From assembly GCF_000420425.1 (NCBI RefSeq), contig NZ_ATUX01000009.1, positions 62,001-126,000 of the forward strand: DNA of 64,000 nucleotides, given 5' to 3'. Each line of letters starts with the position of its first letter. Position 1 is the stretch's first letter. The DNA comes from Schaalia vaccimaxillae DSM 15804 (lineage in GTDB: Bacteria; Actinomycetota; Actinomycetes; Actinomycetales; Actinomycetaceae). The notes under the pieces were generated by a model. The model did not search any database and was not told the DNA's origin. It was given only the letters and a program-made list of their open reading frames with translations. Made by a program: the position numbers and the translations under genes. This document shows positions 25,946-34,459 of the stretch, in pieces.

Positions 25946-26176
25946 ACGTCCTTCCTGGTGAATGTGTTTGCGTTTCGGTTTCGAGGAGGAGCTTGCAGGG
26001 AAGTGTGCGGAGCGTGGTTGCGGGGATGGCGCGGGAGGATGTGCTTCGTCCTGGCTTGGCAAGGATGCGTTCGCGAGAGCACTACTCATCACCGTACGGT
26101 GCGCAGACTGCTCCACGGAAGTTATCCACAGGCTGCAGTGCGGCTAGGAGTGACGGGCAAGATGGCCCGGGGTCCG

Positions 26177-26254
26177 GTGCACGAAGTGGTGCGTCAGAGG
26201 ATGGTTTGGGCACGTGGTGGTCGTCTTGCGTAGTACTTGGTGTACGAGGTCGGG
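26177..26254 (+). repeat. Direct repeat copy 2 flanking the DUF559 gene
   Basis: Partner of 24748-24824 in the same orientation, on the upstream side of the DUF559 gene. It is followed directly by the conserved GGGCCCAGG, without the extra units seen in copy 1. A further related short unit (TTTTGCGAGAG) lies at 26284-26294. Confidence 0.85.
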
Positions 26255-26353
26255 CCCAGGCCCAGCGCTTGACGTAGGACCTTATTTTGCGAGAGTGGAT
26301 TGACTGTGCGGAACCTGAGTGAGACGAGGGTGCGCCTCATCTGTATTAAGAGA

Positions 26354-26400
26354 TTGACACAGTTGGCAAACTGTGTCACTGTATTACTGTATTAATACAG
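26354..26400 (+). promoter_or_regulatory. Promoter and probable autoregulatory operators of the YtrA-type GntR operon
   Basis: TTGGCA (26363-26368) and TACTGT (26385-26390) are spaced by 16 nt. Two palindromes cover them: TGACACAGTT/AACTGTGTCA (26355-26364 with 26369-26378) and a perfect 14-mer CTGTATTAATACAG (26387-26400). The second resembles the TATTA-type operators of YtrA regulators. CTGTATTA also occurs alone at 26341-26348. Confidence 0.7.
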
Positions 26401-26418
26401 CAAGTGAGGGGACTGCCG

Positions 26419-26796
26419 ATGCGCATCGACGATACCCGCCCAATCTGGGTCCAACTCGCACAAGAATTCGCAGGCAAAATCGCCTCCGGACTTTGGGCCA
26501 GCGGAACCCGGATCTCCAGCGTGAGAGAACTCGCCGGCGAAATGGGTGTTAATCCCAATACCGTGCAGCGAGCACTCGGACAACTGGATGCCGATGGCCT
26601 CACCGTCACTGAACGGACCGCCGGACGCTACGTAACAACAGATCAAAACACCATCGCTCAGGCGCGCCACCAACTCGCCTCGAACACCACAGACGCCTAC
26701 ATCGCAACTATCGCCAGCCTCGGCCTCGAACTTGACGAAGCCACAAAACTGCTGGCAGCGCGATGGGTTGAATACCCACAAGGAGACGCATCATGA
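26419..26796 (+). CDS. GntR-family regulator, YtrA subfamily
   Basis: 125 residues with the short YtrA form: a winged helix-turn-helix starting PIWVQLAQEFAGKIASGLWA, then SVRELAGEMGVNPNTVQRALGQLD, and a small C-terminal all-helical part instead of a full ligand domain. YtrA repressors sit in front of ABC transporter operons and bind their own promoter, often responding to cell-wall antibiotics or peptides. ATG 26419 follows GAGGGG. The stop overlaps the ATPase start by 4 nt (ATGA). The ligand is unknown. Confidence 0.92.
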   Translation: MRIDDTRPIWVQLAQEFAGKIASGLWASGTRISSVRELAGEMGVNPNTVQRALGQLDADGLTVTERTAGRYVTTDQNTIAQARHQLASNTTDAYIATIASLGLELDEATKLLAARWVEYPQGDAS

Positions 26797-27542
26797 CCAG
26801 CGAATCCCTCTCCCGTCATCGAGACACCAGCTCAGGAGAACCGTACAGTTCTCCACTGATCGACATCGCCGCGCTGTCAAAAAACTACAAAGGACAGCCA
26901 GCGCTCCAAGACTTCAATCTCACCCTCTCAGCAGGTCACATCGTCGGGCTGCTTGGAGCCAATGGCTCGGGCAAAACCACGCTGCTGAAAATCCTGGCGG
27001 GCGTCCTCGCTGACTGGACAGGCAACGTACGCATCGCAGGGCACAAACCCGCACCCGCAACCAAAGCCATCGTCTCCTACTTGCCCGATGCTGACTTCCT
27101 CAATCCGGACCTGACCCCTTCTGCTGCCATCGCCTACTACCAGCGATTCTTCGCAGACTTTGATGCGCAAAAGGCCGCAAAGCTTGTCGAATACTTCGCG
27201 TTGCCGGCTAATCGGACTCTCAAAGAAATGTCGAGGGGAATGGGGCAAAAACTCCAGATCGCCCTCGTTATGTCCCGTAACGCCAAGGTCTATCTTCTGG
27301 ACGAACCTCTGTCCGGCGTCGATCCTGCTGCCCGAGATGTCATCCTCCAAGGCATCCTCACCGACTTCAATCCTGAATCGCTCATGCTCATGTCCACGCA
27401 CCTGATCGCCGACGTCGAAGCCATCATCGACACCGCGGTATTCGTCAAAGAAGGCAAGGTCTTGCTGCATGCAGACGCCGATGATCTACGCAGCGAATCG
27501 GGACTATCTTTGGACGCTTTCTTCCGACAGGAGTACCGCTGA
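26793..27542 (+). CDS. ABC transporter ATP-binding protein
   Basis: 249 residues. Walker A GANGSGKTT (about residues 52-60), signature EMSRGMGQKLQ in place of LSGGQ, Walker B VYLLDEP and the H-loop STHL. The degenerate signature (S-R-G-M) is seen in the YtrB/BcrA-like group partnered with YtrA regulators. It pairs with the permease that starts on its last base. The likely function is export or immunity to a peptide, antibiotic or lipid-like substrate. The final 20 residues carry LDAFFRQEYR, shared with the GntR-linked ABC-2 subgroup. Confidence 0.9.
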   Translation: MTSESLSRHRDTSSGEPYSSPLIDIAALSKNYKGQPALQDFNLTLSAGHIVGLLGANGSGKTTLLKILAGVLADWTGNVRIAGHKPAPATKAIVSYLPDADFLNPDLTPSAAIAYYQRFFADFDAQKAAKLVEYFALPANRTLKEMSRGMGQKLQIALVMSRNAKVYLLDEPLSGVDPAARDVILQGILTDFNPESLMLMSTHLIADVEAIIDTAVFVKEGKVLLHADADDLRSESGLSLDAFFRQEYR

Positions 27543-28357
27543 TGCTTGCTGCACTAATTAAGCAGGAATACCGAGACAACACTAAGCACGTCTTCAAAAT
27601 CATCGCAGCCATCACGGTGATGCTTGTGCTTGCCTGGGTGGTGTCTATGACAGAGCTACCCGTGATCTCAGGTTTGGCTGGTTCCTTCGTGCCGCTGGTC
27701 TCAATAGCGTTGCCAGCTGCTGTTATTGTGCAGCTTGCAGGATCTTATTGGCAATCAATGTATGGGCCGCGAGGCTATGCCACCCACTCCTTGCCAGTAC
27801 CGGGACGTCAGTTGTACTGGTCCAAGACCATTGTCGCTATTAGCTTCGGGCTTGTTGCGACGATCCTGGCTGGAGTGGGGATGGGACTGTCTCTGCTGGC
27901 CGGGGCCATTCGCGGCGGCGCGTCCCTAAATGATGCCGTTTCGGCGGCCTTCGACCAGATCGGGGCAATACCCACAACGTTCCTTTGGTTTGCGGTTTTG
28001 AGTATGGTTGGATCTTTGAGTTTCGCAATCTTGTCGATCTGGGCGATCATGAGCATCGGTGCCCAAGCAAAGTGGAACCACATGGGGTTTGGAGCTCCGC
28101 TGGTCGGTCTGATTCTTTACTATGTGGTGTCCCAGGTCATCAACATGTTTGGGATACTGGTGATCCCTGGCGGTATCAATATGACGACGGGGGAGTTCTC
28201 CGGTGAAACGATGTTGACGGGCCTGCTGGAGAGTTTCCCTGACAGCGGCGCGGTAACAACGCTTGGGTTAGGTTTTGTGCCACTACAGATTGCGTTGACG
28301 ACATTCCTGGTGTGGTGGGGAATCCGGTCGATCGAGAGGCACACGTCCTTGCGTTGA
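27542..28357 (+). CDS. ABC-2-type permease
   Basis: 271 residues, with about six hydrophobic segments: IIAAITVMLVLAWVV, the SGLAGSFVPLVSIALPAAVIV segment, IVAISFGLVATILAGVGMGL, FLWFAVLSMVGSLSFAIL, APLVGLILYYVVSQVINMFGI and a final LTTFLVWWGI. The YGPRGYATHSLPVPGR stretch resembles ABC-2 permeases of bacitracin/lantibiotic-type exporters. Its ATG overlaps the ATPase stop (TGATG). It closes the three-gene operon. Substrate not identifiable. Confidence 0.8.
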   Translation: MLAALIKQEYRDNTKHVFKIIAAITVMLVLAWVVSMTELPVISGLAGSFVPLVSIALPAAVIVQLAGSYWQSMYGPRGYATHSLPVPGRQLYWSKTIVAISFGLVATILAGVGMGLSLLAGAIRGGASLNDAVSAAFDQIGAIPTTFLWFAVLSMVGSLSFAILSIWAIMSIGAQAKWNHMGFGAPLVGLILYYVVSQVINMFGILVIPGGINMTTGEFSGETMLTGLLESFPDSGAVTTLGLGFVPLQIALTTFLVWWGIRSIERHTSLR

Positions 28358-28388
28358 CACGAGTCACTTCCCCTCCCGATCATCAACT

Positions 28389-28426
28389 TGGGCGTCCCTC
28401 GCGAGACTTATGGGCGTCCCTCGCGA
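28389..28426. repeat. Two copies of a 16-nt unit in tandem, 22-nt period
   Basis: TGGGCGTCCCTCGCGA occurs exactly at 28389-28404 and 28411-28426. On the reverse strand the unit contains TCGCGAGGGACG, resembling the TGCGCGAGGG units around the DUF559 gene. It lies just after the permease stop and may belong to the same dispersed family. Confidence 0.7.
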
Positions 28427-28504
28427 AAAGTGTTCGGGGGAGGTGGAACAGGATGACGAGGGCGAGACTGAGCCAGCGTGAGCAATAGCCCCACAAAAAT
28501 ACAG

Positions 28505-28542
28505 ACGAGGGCGGAACCGGTTCATGGTCCCGCCCTCGTTTG
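28505..28542. terminator. Bidirectional terminator
   Basis: ACGAGGGCGG and CCGCCCTCGT form a 10-bp GC-rich stem, extended past a mismatch, with TTT on the plus side and a run of A before it. It serves the ABC operon and the convergent DEAD-box gene. Confidence 0.85.
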
Positions 28543-28578
28543 CTTACATTTAGCCGCGGCGCTGTGGCCGCAAGCAAC

Positions 28579-30351
28579 TCATCCTTCTGAAGAAGCTCCC
28601 GAGCCAGCCGCCCCCTTACGACGGCGAATCCGCTTACGAGCAGGCTTGGCCGCATCTGCACTGCTGCGCGGTTCAGCCGAATGCTCGCCGCGCCCTCGGC
28701 CTCGCGTGCCGCGATCAGAACGGCCCTGCTTACCGGGATTAATCACCTTGTCGCCGTCGCGTGACTTGCGGTTACGATCCCCCGAGTGGACGCGGCCCAT
28801 GCCACCCTTGGGCGCTCCGCGGCCACCTCGGCCACGGCCTCGACCGCCGTCACGAGGGCGTGACGACGGACCGCCCAAATCTTCTAACTTCTCTGCGCTC
28901 AAACCCGCAAGAGTGCGCTTAGCGCGCGGCAGGCGGCCAGTCGTACCTTCAGGAATATCAAGGTCAGTAAAGAGATGCTCAGAGGTGTGGTAGGTCTCCA
29001 AAGGATCGGGCACACCCAAGCCCAGGGCCTTCGAAATGAGCGACCAACGAGGTGTGTCATCCCAGTCCACGAAGGTTACGGCAGTGCCGGAGTTACCTGC
29101 GCGGCCCGTGCGGCCAATGCGGTGGATGTAGATCTTCTCGTCCTCGGGGCACTGGTAGTTGATGACGTGGGTGACGTCGTCAACGTCAATACCGCGGGCA
29201 GCCACGTCGGTGGCAACCAGGACATCAACCTTGCCATTGCGGAAAGCACGCAAAGCCTGTTCGCGCGCGCCTTGGCCAAGATCGCCATGCAGCGAACCCA
29301 CGGCAAATCCGCGATCCGTCAAATCCTCTCCCAGACGAGCAGCTGTGCGCTTCGTGCGGCAGAAGATTATGGAGCGACCTCGCCCTTTCGACTGTAGGAT
29401 GCGGGCCACGACCTCAACCTTGTTCATCGCGTGAACTCGGTAGATCACCTGCTTAACGGAGTTCACCGTCTGATTTTGATCCTCGGGGTCCTGAGCGCGG
29501 ATGTGCGTGGGGTGTTCCATGAACTTACGAGCCAAAGCTACAACAGGCCCAGGCATGGTGGCTGAGAACAGCATGGTGTGGCGGTTCGACGGTACACGCG
29601 ACAGGAGAGTCTCAACGTCTGGCAAGAAGCCGAGGTCGAGCATTTCGTCGGCCTCGTCCAATACGACAGTTTCACAGCCAGACAGGTGTAGATGCCCCTT
29701 GCGCAGTAGGTCGATGAGGCGCCCGGGCGTTCCCACAACAATGTCGGCGCCCTTTTCCAGCGCTTCGATCTGAGACTCGAAAGCGACGCCGCCGTAAATT
29801 TCAACAATACGAGTATCGAGGTAGGCGCCAGCGGTGCGCAGGTCCGAAGCCACCTGCTTGGTCAGCTCTCGCGTCGGCAAAATGATGAGCGCCTGCGGTG
29901 CCCCGGGGTTAAGGAGTTCGTCGTAGCCAGGCTCGCCGGGGGCAATGACATCTTCGAGGACGGGAATACCAAAGCCCAGGGTCTTGCCCGTGCCGGTCTT
30001 GGCTTGGCCGATGATGTCGTGACGTTCAAGCGCAGGAGGAAGAGTCAGAGCTTGAATGGGGAAGGGGTGAGTGATCCCCTTATCTTCGAGGGCGTCAACA
30101 ATGGGGTCAGTGACGCCGAAGTCAGCGAAAGACTTATGTTCAAGGTCCTCCTCGCCAGAATCAATGACATCGGGGGTGGCTTCTTCAATTTCAGGAAGAG
30201 CAACCTTAATGTCGCCCAGGCGCACGACTCCAGCGGAGTATTCGGCGGCCGTAGTCTTGGCGGTAGTGGGGGCAGTGTTCTCAGCTTGAGGTGTGTTTTC
30301 GGGCGCGGACGTTTCGGGTACATCGGTCCCGTCATGCTTCGTGGCAGTCAC
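28579..30351 (-). CDS. DEAD-box RNA helicase (RhlE/CsdA-like)
   Basis: It has all helicase motifs in order: Q motif FADFGVTDPIVDAL..FPIQ, AKTGTGKT (motif I), PTRELTKQ, TPGRLIDLL, VLDEADEML (DEAD), FSATMPGPV (SAT), IIFCRTKRTAA, ATDVAARGIDV and HRIGRTGRAG. It unwinds RNA duplexes in cold adaptation, ribosome assembly or RNA decay. The C-terminal 130 residues are Arg/Gly-rich and disordered, and the N-terminus has an acidic 90-residue extension. GTG 30351 (preceded by AAGG) gives 590 residues. The corresponding mycobacterial gene (Rv3211) borders the ferritin-like/DUF3107/AdnAB block, as here apart from the inserted tetronate cassette. Confidence 0.94.
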   Translation of the reverse strand: MTATKHDGTDVPETSAPENTPQAENTAPTTAKTTAAEYSAGVVRLGDIKVALPEIEEATPDVIDSGEEDLEHKSFADFGVTDPIVDALEDKGITHPFPIQALTLPPALERHDIIGQAKTGTGKTLGFGIPVLEDVIAPGEPGYDELLNPGAPQALIILPTRELTKQVASDLRTAGAYLDTRIVEIYGGVAFESQIEALEKGADIVVGTPGRLIDLLRKGHLHLSGCETVVLDEADEMLDLGFLPDVETLLSRVPSNRHTMLFSATMPGPVVALARKFMEHPTHIRAQDPEDQNQTVNSVKQVIYRVHAMNKVEVVARILQSKGRGRSIIFCRTKRTAARLGEDLTDRGFAVGSLHGDLGQGAREQALRAFRNGKVDVLVATDVAARGIDVDDVTHVINYQCPEDEKIYIHRIGRTGRAGNSGTAVTFVDWDDTPRWSLISKALGLGVPDPLETYHTSEHLFTDLDIPEGTTGRLPRAKRTLAGLSAEKLEDLGGPSSRPRDGGRGRGRGGRGAPKGGMGRVHSGDRNRKSRDGDKVINPGKQGRSDRGTRGRGRGEHSAEPRSSADAAKPARKRIRRRKGAAGSGASSEG

Positions 30352-30453
30352 GATCAGCCTTGTCTCCCGGGTCAATCTCCGGGGATCGGGGTGGCAGCCG
30401 ATCGCGCATTTTCTCAGCACCTGCAGGCGCGCATTCTCATTCGCATAACAAGC

Positions 30454-30508
30454 GACCGGTCAGCCGTGGTCCCTGCCATTGTAGGAGGAAAACCGAGGCT
30501 GACCGGTC
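30454..30508. repeat. 12-bp inverted repeat between gntP and the helicase
   Basis: GACCGGTCAGCC (30454-30465) and GGCTGACCGGTC (30497-30508) are perfect arms with a 31-nt spacer. It lies downstream of the gntP stop and upstream of the helicase start (both on the minus strand). It may be a terminator or a leader structure; both arms contain GACCGGTC. Confidence 0.55.
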
Positions 30509-30536
30509 GAATAGACGATCTATGACCAAACGCTCG

Positions 30537-31910
30537 TCATGAAATCAGGGCGAAGATGGCCCAGGTCAGAAGGAACCCAACGAGGGAACAAACAGTAGAC
30601 AGTACTGTCCATGTCCTTAAACCGTCTTTGACTGACAGACCCATATATTTCGTCACAATCCAGAAGCCTGAATCATTGATATGGGACAGGCCCAGCCCCC
30701 CAAAACCAATGGCCAAGGTCATGAGGACGATTTGCACAGGCGAATAACCAGCATCAGCGATGGGTTGAGCCATTAGGCCGGCGCTGGTCAAGATAGCCAC
30801 TGTTGCGGAACCTTGTGAGGCGCGCAATGCCAGACAGATGAGGAAGCCCGCCAGAACGAGCGGCATCTGGAGAGCGACGAGCGCTTTAGACAGAGCATCG
30901 CCGATTCCTGAAGCAACGAGTACAGAGGCGAAAACCCCTCCAGCTCCAGTCACGAACACAATGACAGCCACATCCGGTAAAGCTGAATCCATCACAGATC
31001 CGCGTTTTTGGAGATCCCATCGTTGTTGATGTCCGACAACAATCGAGGCGACGATGACAGCAACTAACAGGGCGACTAGGGAGGATCCAATGAGACTCAA
31101 CCACCTTTGGGCAGTGCTTCCCTTTTCGAGCACCATATTCGATACAGTTCCGCCCATGATTTGAAGGATTGGCAAGAGGATCAGGATGACAACTGTTCCT
31201 GCTCCGAGAGACCTGTGCTTTGGTGTTAGAACTGCGTCGGCACCAACTGATCCAACTGATCCCACGTGTTTGAGTGCTGGCGAACCCTCGAGAGTGTATT
31301 GATCGACGCGGAATAGTTTGGCGACGAAATGGCCGACAAGGACTGTTACTGCACACAGGGGAAGGCCGATGAGGATCATCATCCCTGTGTCTGCACCTGT
31401 GATACCAGCTGCTGCCACGGGACCTGGGTGTGGAGGTAATGCGACGTGAACCGTGAGCATTGCAGCGGCAACAGGAAGGCCAATCTTTAACGGATTAATA
31501 CCTGCGATGCGCGCAAATCCAAACACGATCGGGGCAAGAATGATGAAACCGACATCGAAGAACACTGGGATACCGAGAATGAACGAGGCCGCGACTACAC
31601 CGCCGATAACTCGTTTTTCACCGAGTTTCTGAGTGAATGTTAGGGCTAGTCTGTCCGCTCCGCCAGATATTTCGATAATGCGCCCGAGCATTGCGCCAAG
31701 TCCGACGACAATCATGACTGAGCCGAGGGTTTTACCCATCCCCTCCTGCAGAGTAGACACGATCTCTTCCGGCGCAATTCCTGTCACTAGGGCAGTCCCG
31801 AGGGACACGAGGAGCATTGCTACGAAGGCCGACATTTTGACATTGATGACCAGTAGTAGCAGAACGATGATCGCACCAATGGCGATTCCTAAGAGCAAAC
31901 CGGTTGACAT
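30537..31910 (-). CDS. GntP-family gluconate/tetronate:H+ symporter
   Basis: 457 residues (from ATG 31910), with 12 or more membrane helices. GntP features: the N-terminal TGLLLGIAIGAIIVLLLLV, the GMGKTLGSVMIVVGLGAMLG region, IPVFFDVGFIILAPI, HVALPPHPGPVAAAG, ASQGSATVAI and the C-terminal GLGLSHINDSGFWIV. The family takes up sugar acids by proton symport. It follows the dehydrogenase gene by only 5 nt and shares its ribosome binding site region. With OtnK- and LtnD-like neighbours, a four-carbon acid (threonate or erythronate) is the likely substrate; this is inferred from context. Confidence 0.93.
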   Translation of the reverse strand: MSTGLLLGIAIGAIIVLLLLVINVKMSAFVAMLLVSLGTALVTGIAPEEIVSTLQEGMGKTLGSVMIVVGLGAMLGRIIEISGGADRLALTFTQKLGEKRVIGGVVAASFILGIPVFFDVGFIILAPIVFGFARIAGINPLKIGLPVAAAMLTVHVALPPHPGPVAAAGITGADTGMMILIGLPLCAVTVLVGHFVAKLFRVDQYTLEGSPALKHVGSVGSVGADAVLTPKHRSLGAGTVVILILLPILQIMGGTVSNMVLEKGSTAQRWLSLIGSSLVALLVAVIVASIVVGHQQRWDLQKRGSVMDSALPDVAVIVFVTGAGGVFASVLVASGIGDALSKALVALQMPLVLAGFLICLALRASQGSATVAILTSAGLMAQPIADAGYSPVQIVLMTLAIGFGGLGLSHINDSGFWIVTKYMGLSVKDGLRTWTVLSTVCSLVGFLLTWAIFALIS

Positions 31911-31915
31911 GGGAA

Positions 31916-32800
31916 TCACCTCGATGGCGCGACAACTCGAATGATCGTCGAATCATCGTCCCCGTCGCGTCCCTGCGCTGCTCCCAAGAGGTAGAGCTGT
32001 TCGGCCGCTGCGGCAAGAGGGACGGAAATACCGGCTTTCTTTGCTGCTGCGGTGACAATCCCCATGTCCTTGGTGAAGATATCGAGTCGTGACAAGACCT
32101 CAGGATCGTGTCCTTCGTAGGCTTCAATGGCTCGTGGACCGCGGTTGCCGAGCATGAACGAGGCGGCTGCTCCAGCCATGAGAGCTTCAAGAGCCTTCCG
32201 TTGATCCAGTCCCAGCCGACCGGCGAGGGCGAGGGCTTCTCCTGCTGCGGCAATGTGGACACCACACAGTAACTGGTTGACGGTTTTCATAGCTTGCCCT
32301 TTGCCTGGTGTATCGCCAACGAGCACCAGAGTTCCGGCCATTGTATTAAGCACAGGTTGTGCTTTTTCCCAGACGTCGGCAGAGGCTCCGCATGTGACGA
32401 GGAGGTCGCCTTCCCCGGCCCGAACTGGACCGCCTGATACGGGTGCGTCGACTAGACCGATGCCCGCGTCGGCCAACTTTCTTGCGACCTCTTCGACGGC
32501 ATCAACGCCGACAGTCGATGTCAAGATGATGACTGATCCTTTGGCGAGTACGGTGACAATGCCGGATTCTCCATACAGGACGTCTTCGAGCTGTTCACTG
32601 TTGCGTACTGCGATCAGAACGACATCTGCATCGCGGCAGGCATCCTGCGGGTCCAATGCGATGGTGATCCCTGCAGTGGCAGCGGCATCACGTCTGGCCT
32701 CGAAGACATCAAAGCCAGTCACAGGGAACGATTGGGCGAGATTAGTTGCCATTGGTAGCCCCATAGCTCCTAGTCCGAGGACTGTTACTGAGGTGGACAT
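31916..32800 (-). CDS. NAD-dependent beta-hydroxyacid dehydrogenase (LtnD/threonate dehydrogenase-like)
   Basis: 294 residues. Rossmann signature VLGLGAMGLPMATNL at the N-terminus (6-phosphogluconate dehydrogenase superfamily), conserved substrate loop DAPVSGGPVRAGEGDL, and catalytic lysine region GKGQAMKTVNQLL. These dehydrogenases oxidise the 2- or 3-hydroxyl of small acids. Position between an OtnK-type kinase and a GntP permease makes L-threonate or D-erythronate 2-dehydrogenase the best call. The aldolase/decarboxylase (OtnC) and isomerase (OtnI) of the known pathway are not in the window. Confidence 0.85.
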   Translation of the reverse strand: MSTSVTVLGLGAMGLPMATNLAQSFPVTGFDVFEARRDAAATAGITIALDPQDACRDADVVLIAVRNSEQLEDVLYGESGIVTVLAKGSVIILTSTVGVDAVEEVARKLADAGIGLVDAPVSGGPVRAGEGDLLVTCGASADVWEKAQPVLNTMAGTLVLVGDTPGKGQAMKTVNQLLCGVHIAAAGEALALAGRLGLDQRKALEALMAGAAASFMLGNRGPRAIEAYEGHDPEVLSRLDIFTKDMGIVTAAAKKAGISVPLAAAAEQLYLLGAAQGRDGDDDSTIIRVVAPSR

Positions 32801-32864
32801 AGTGGGCTCCTAGAAGTATTAGAGAAGTATCGGAGTAACGTAATTGGGGTAAAGGGTGCGGCTT

Positions 32865-34259
32865 TTATTGCAGGAGTTTCTCGACGACATCGGCGAGGGA
32901 CTGATCGGTGCCGACGTTGCCAGCGAACACGATGTAGGGAATACCTTGCGCAAGGCCGTCCTGGGACGACCACATGGACACGATGCCGGGAAGCATTGGT
33001 CCGATGACACGGGCTCGGCGGATCTCAAGTGCTTTTGATGCTACGTCTGAGGAGGTGATGCCACCCTTAGCGACGACGAAACGAGGCGAAGTGCGTCGGG
33101 CAATGCCGTTGACAACCTCGACGATGGCGCTTGAGATTTTACGAGCATGAGCCAGTGCTGTTTGCGCATCGAATCCCGAAAGCAGCGCGCGTGAGGTGCG
33201 CAAGATGACGCTGGAGGTGTCTAGAGCGTTTGCGCCTTCGTTGATGAGTTCATTGATGTGGGTCTGGGCATCTTCATCGTTGATGATCCGAGCGGAATCG
33301 ATCACCAATGTGCGGGCGTCGAGTCTCTGCGTCAGATGGTCAAGTTGGCGGGCTGTGACGCCGACATGAGAACCGACGACGACGAGTCCTCCGACTGTAG
33401 CTTCTCGGCCACAGCGAGATGCGTGGATTTCTTCCGGGGTCAATGGTGGGTGGATTTCCTGACCGATGCGTTCGCGGCCGAAAGGCGGGCCAACGCGGTA
33501 GATAAAACGTGAGCCCAGGTCTTCGGCTCGTATGAGTGCCAGTGCGAGGGCGCGCATGTCTTCCAGCTCGACGATATCGACTGCGATGGGCTGGGCCCCG
33601 TGGGCGGAACGTAGGAGGTCGACGGTTGCATCCGGGTCTGTGCGTAGCGTTTCGATGTCAATGAGGATGACATCGGTGGCGTCAAATTGTCCTTGGCTTT
33701 TTTCTTCGACCCAGCTTCTGAAATCCGAGTGCGCATATCCGAATGTGTTGTCCTGGGCGAATTCCGACTCAGCTGCAGGCAGATATCCAGATTGAGCATT
33801 TCCGGCGTAGTGAATGCCGTGCACGCTGATTCTTCCCGCCTCGGGGAATGCGGGGACGAGGATGACGCCGTCGATCGTCGTACCTGTGGCGTGCCGCAGG
33901 ACGTCGGCAATGGTGTTGGTTTCTAGTGGGAAGTGGCCCCGCAGAGTCGAATCTGATCGGGAAATAAACGTGATGTCGATGCTGAGGATTTGGCTTGCTT
34001 CAAGTGCAGCCTTAACGACTTCACGGTTGACGCGTTCGGCGTCAGTTGGACTCAAGGAACGTGAGTTCGTCATCACGTAAACGCTGGGTTTGCCGGTCTC
34101 AAGGGCCCAGACGAAGTCGTGAACCTCCCACGAGGTTAAGACGGGTAGGTCGCAGACGGATTGAGTGCCGGTCGGGTCGTCATCGAGAACGATATTGACT
34201 GGGTTACGCCTGGCGTTGCTTTGGGCTTCGCGAACTTGCTGAGCAGTGATCGGACGCAC
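32865..34259 (-). CDS. Four-carbon acid sugar kinase (OtnK/DUF1537 family)
   Basis: 464 residues. N-terminal ligand motif VLDDDPTGTQS (hallmark DDDPTGTQ), TNSRSLSPTDA, RSDSTLRGHFPLE, and the C-terminal ATP-binding domain with VGSHVGVTARQL (G-S-H-V-x-x-T) and VAKGGITSSDV. OtnK/DtnK phosphorylate 3-oxo-tetronates at O4 before decarboxylation to dihydroxyacetone phosphate. The product would thus feed glycolysis. It is first in the minus-strand catabolic operon and follows the FadR-type regulator gene; a perfect 32-nt palindrome lies 67 nt before its start. Confidence 0.92.
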   Translation of the reverse strand: MRPITAQQVREAQSNARRNPVNIVLDDDPTGTQSVCDLPVLTSWEVHDFVWALETGKPSVYVMTNSRSLSPTDAERVNREVVKAALEASQILSIDITFISRSDSTLRGHFPLETNTIADVLRHATGTTIDGVILVPAFPEAGRISVHGIHYAGNAQSGYLPAAESEFAQDNTFGYAHSDFRSWVEEKSQGQFDATDVILIDIETLRTDPDATVDLLRSAHGAQPIAVDIVELEDMRALALALIRAEDLGSRFIYRVGPPFGRERIGQEIHPPLTPEEIHASRCGREATVGGLVVVGSHVGVTARQLDHLTQRLDARTLVIDSARIINDEDAQTHINELINEGANALDTSSVILRTSRALLSGFDAQTALAHARKISSAIVEVVNGIARRTSPRFVVAKGGITSSDVASKALEIRRARVIGPMLPGIVSMWSSQDGLAQGIPYIVFAGNVGTDQSLADVVEKLLQ

Positions 34260-34326
34260 CGGGGCAGACTTTCAAGAAGGGCTTGACGTGAAATCAATGG
34301 CATATTCACTCCTTTGTGACGCCTTA

Positions 34327-34358
34327 CTTCAAGTCCTCAGACCTCTGAGGACTTGAAG
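34327..34358. promoter_or_regulatory. Perfect inverted repeat upstream of the OtnK gene
   Basis: Fifteen base pairs, CTTCAAGTCCTCAGA and TCTGAGGACTTGAAG, around a 2-nt centre (34342-34343). It lies 67-100 nt upstream of the kinase start and 102 nt after the regulator stop. No T run follows on either strand, so an operator or a processing hairpin is more likely than a terminator. Confidence 0.6.
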
Positions 34359-34459
34359 GTAATTTACGCGCAATCGTAAATATCGGCAACTACTTGGAGA
34401 AAAGCTCTTTGAAATGCGCCAAATTTGGGCACAGCAGTGCCTAACAGATCCACCTGGTT

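Noticed and set aside
28389-28426. Tandem repeat as a CRISPR-like array
   Set aside because: Only two copies with a 6-nt gap and no spacers; no cas genes in view.
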